From JACKHO01 sp041398745 (lineage in GTDB: Bacteria > Planctomycetota > Planctomycetia > Planctomycetales > Planctomycetaceae): 64,000 nt of DNA. Below the pieces are notes generated by a model. It did no database searches and was not told the origin of the DNA. It saw nothing but the letters and a program-made list of their open reading frames with translations. Below, in pieces: positions 63,199 through 64,000 of this stretch. The stretch lies in the NCBI GenBank assembly GCA_041398745.1, contig JAWKUB010000007.1:186001-250000 (forward strand), read 5' to 3'. Numbering within the stretch: the first letter of the stretch is position 1; each line of letters starts with the position of its first letter. Position numbers and translations under genes: made by a program.

Positions 63199-64000
63199 AT
63201 GCAACGAGCTCGCTTTGGATTGTTTGCTGCTCTACTCACCGTCTCAGTGAGTGCTTTCTGGCATGCGAATACTGTCGTTGCTCAAACGAAGTTCACTACG
63301 GGTTCTTCCGATCCACTCATTGAATACGTTAATGAGCGCATTCGACTTGGCTGGGAAGACAACGAAGTCGACCCCAGTCCAGCCGCCGATGACGCCGAAT
63401 GGATTCGTCGGGTCTATCTTGACCTGGTAGGACACATTCCACCGGCCGACAAAGTTGAAGAGTTCCTGTCTGACAAGGATGCTGGCAAGCGTTCCAAACT
63501 CATCGATCAACTGATCGACGACCCTGACTACGTTCGCAACTTCACCGAAATCTGGACGAACGTGCTCATTGGGCGTAACACCCCAGATCGGACCAGTCGT
63601 GCTGGCCTGCGGAAATTCCTCCGTGAAAGTTTCGCCCGAAACCGCCCTTGGAATGAGGTGGTCTATGACATGGTTGCGGCTGAAGGGCACTTTGAAGAGA
63701 ACGGCGCTGTCAATTTCATCCTCGGTCAACTTCAGGGGAACATCAACAGTGAGGAATACCACGTTGAGGCGACTGCTCGATTGACTCGAATTTTCCTCGG
63801 CATGCAGGTGCAGTGTACTCAGTGTCACAACCACCCATTTAATGAATGGAAGCAGGACCAGTTCTGGGGCTTCAACAGCTTCCTGCGTCAGACGCGCCGT
63901 ATCGATCACGACAAGTACGACCCTAAGACGGGTCAAAACGAGGACGATTATTCGGAACTCGCCTTCACCGACTTCAGTGGTCCGGTCTACTTCGAATTGC
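63199..64000 (+). CDS. DUF1549 family exported protein, 3'-partial
   Basis: The start of a DUF1549 (probably DUF1549-DUF1553) planctomycete protein running off the window. ATG 63199 follows a strong TTTTGGAGG. Signal peptide MQRARFGLFAALLTVSVSAF...VVAQ. Core motifs: EWIRRVYLDLVGHIPPADKV, NFTEIWTNVLIGRNTP, and the heme-like CTQCHNHPFNEWKQDQFWG near residue 204. Such proteins are predicted periplasmic and usually paired with DUF1501, here located 5 kb upstream on the other strand. Confidence 0.9.
   Translation, partial: MQRARFGLFAALLTVSVSAFWHANTVVAQTKFTTGSSDPLIEYVNERIRLGWEDNEVDPSPAADDAEWIRRVYLDLVGHIPPADKVEEFLSDKDAGKRSKLIDQLIDDPDYVRNFTEIWTNVLIGRNTPDRTSRAGLRKFLRESFARNRPWNEVVYDMVAAEGHFEENGAVNFILGQLQGNINSEEYHVEATARLTRIFLGMQVQCTQCHNHPFNEWKQDQFWGFNSFLRQTRRIDHDKYDPKTGQNEDDYSELAFTDFSGPVYFEL

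Overview
The window looks like a chromosomal segment of a planctomycete. The evidence is its gene families: DUF1501 and DUF1549 proteins, a PVC-type cytochrome with a CxxCH motif, a secreted sulfatase, CehA/McbA and DUF6807 proteins, many exported alpha/beta hydrolases, and archaeal-type phosphoglycerate mutase beside PPi-dependent phosphofructokinase. Genes are mostly monocistronic or in short pairs on both strands. Intergenic gaps are rich in short palindromic repeats. I saw no rRNA, tRNA or CRISPR array.

Layout: 1-4.2 kb holds glycine decarboxylase gcvPA (5' end outside the window) and gcvPB, then tyrS. At 4212-5490 lies an IS3-family element with perfect 27-bp terminal repeats and a 3-bp target duplication, but with broken reading frames. 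5.5-10 kb has an orphan gene, a DJ-1/PfpI gene between two inverted copies of a hairpin repeat, an ECF sigma factor overlapping a polytopic membrane gene, and a repeat-filled gap. 10-13.2 kb has a minus-strand DUF6807-yidD-membrane protein group and apgM. 13.47-16.96 kb is one 1161-residue gene combining a metallophosphoesterase, a NACHT NTPase and leucine-rich repeats, a bacterial NLR-like protein and the main finding. 17-27 kb has zinc-ribbon and membrane proteins, a tandem esterase, a PHP metallohydrolase, a sulfatase and exported orphans. 27.2-29.3 kb is IS scar tissue: two solo IS3 right ends and an IS5 remnant around an orphan gene and an aldo/keto reductase. 29.3-45 kb has the PVC cytochrome, a lipase lipoprotein, a phytanoyl-CoA-type dioxygenase, a TPR lipoprotein, DciA, a histidine kinase, a CASTOR/POLLUX-like channel, a DUF885 peptidase, an N-end-rule aminoacyltransferase and a two-domain hydrolase. 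45-64 kb has DUF4159, Gfo/Idh/MocA, an HTH-PTS IIA fusion, two SMP-30 proteins, an McsA-like protein, trpB, yraN, recJ, DUF1501, rfbD, PPi-PFK, a RecA/KaiC-like ATPase and the start of a DUF1549 gene.

Functionally the window mixes housekeeping genes (one-carbon metabolism, translation, glycolysis, replication and repair, tryptophan and rhamnose synthesis) with the exported polymer-degrading and electron-transfer proteins usual in planctomycetes. The NLR-like gene is the only clear conflict or immunity candidate and appears to be a single-gene system. Several dispersed repeat families (a MITE-like pair, a 25-bp repeat in three copies, and REP-like hairpins) account for much of the non-coding DNA.
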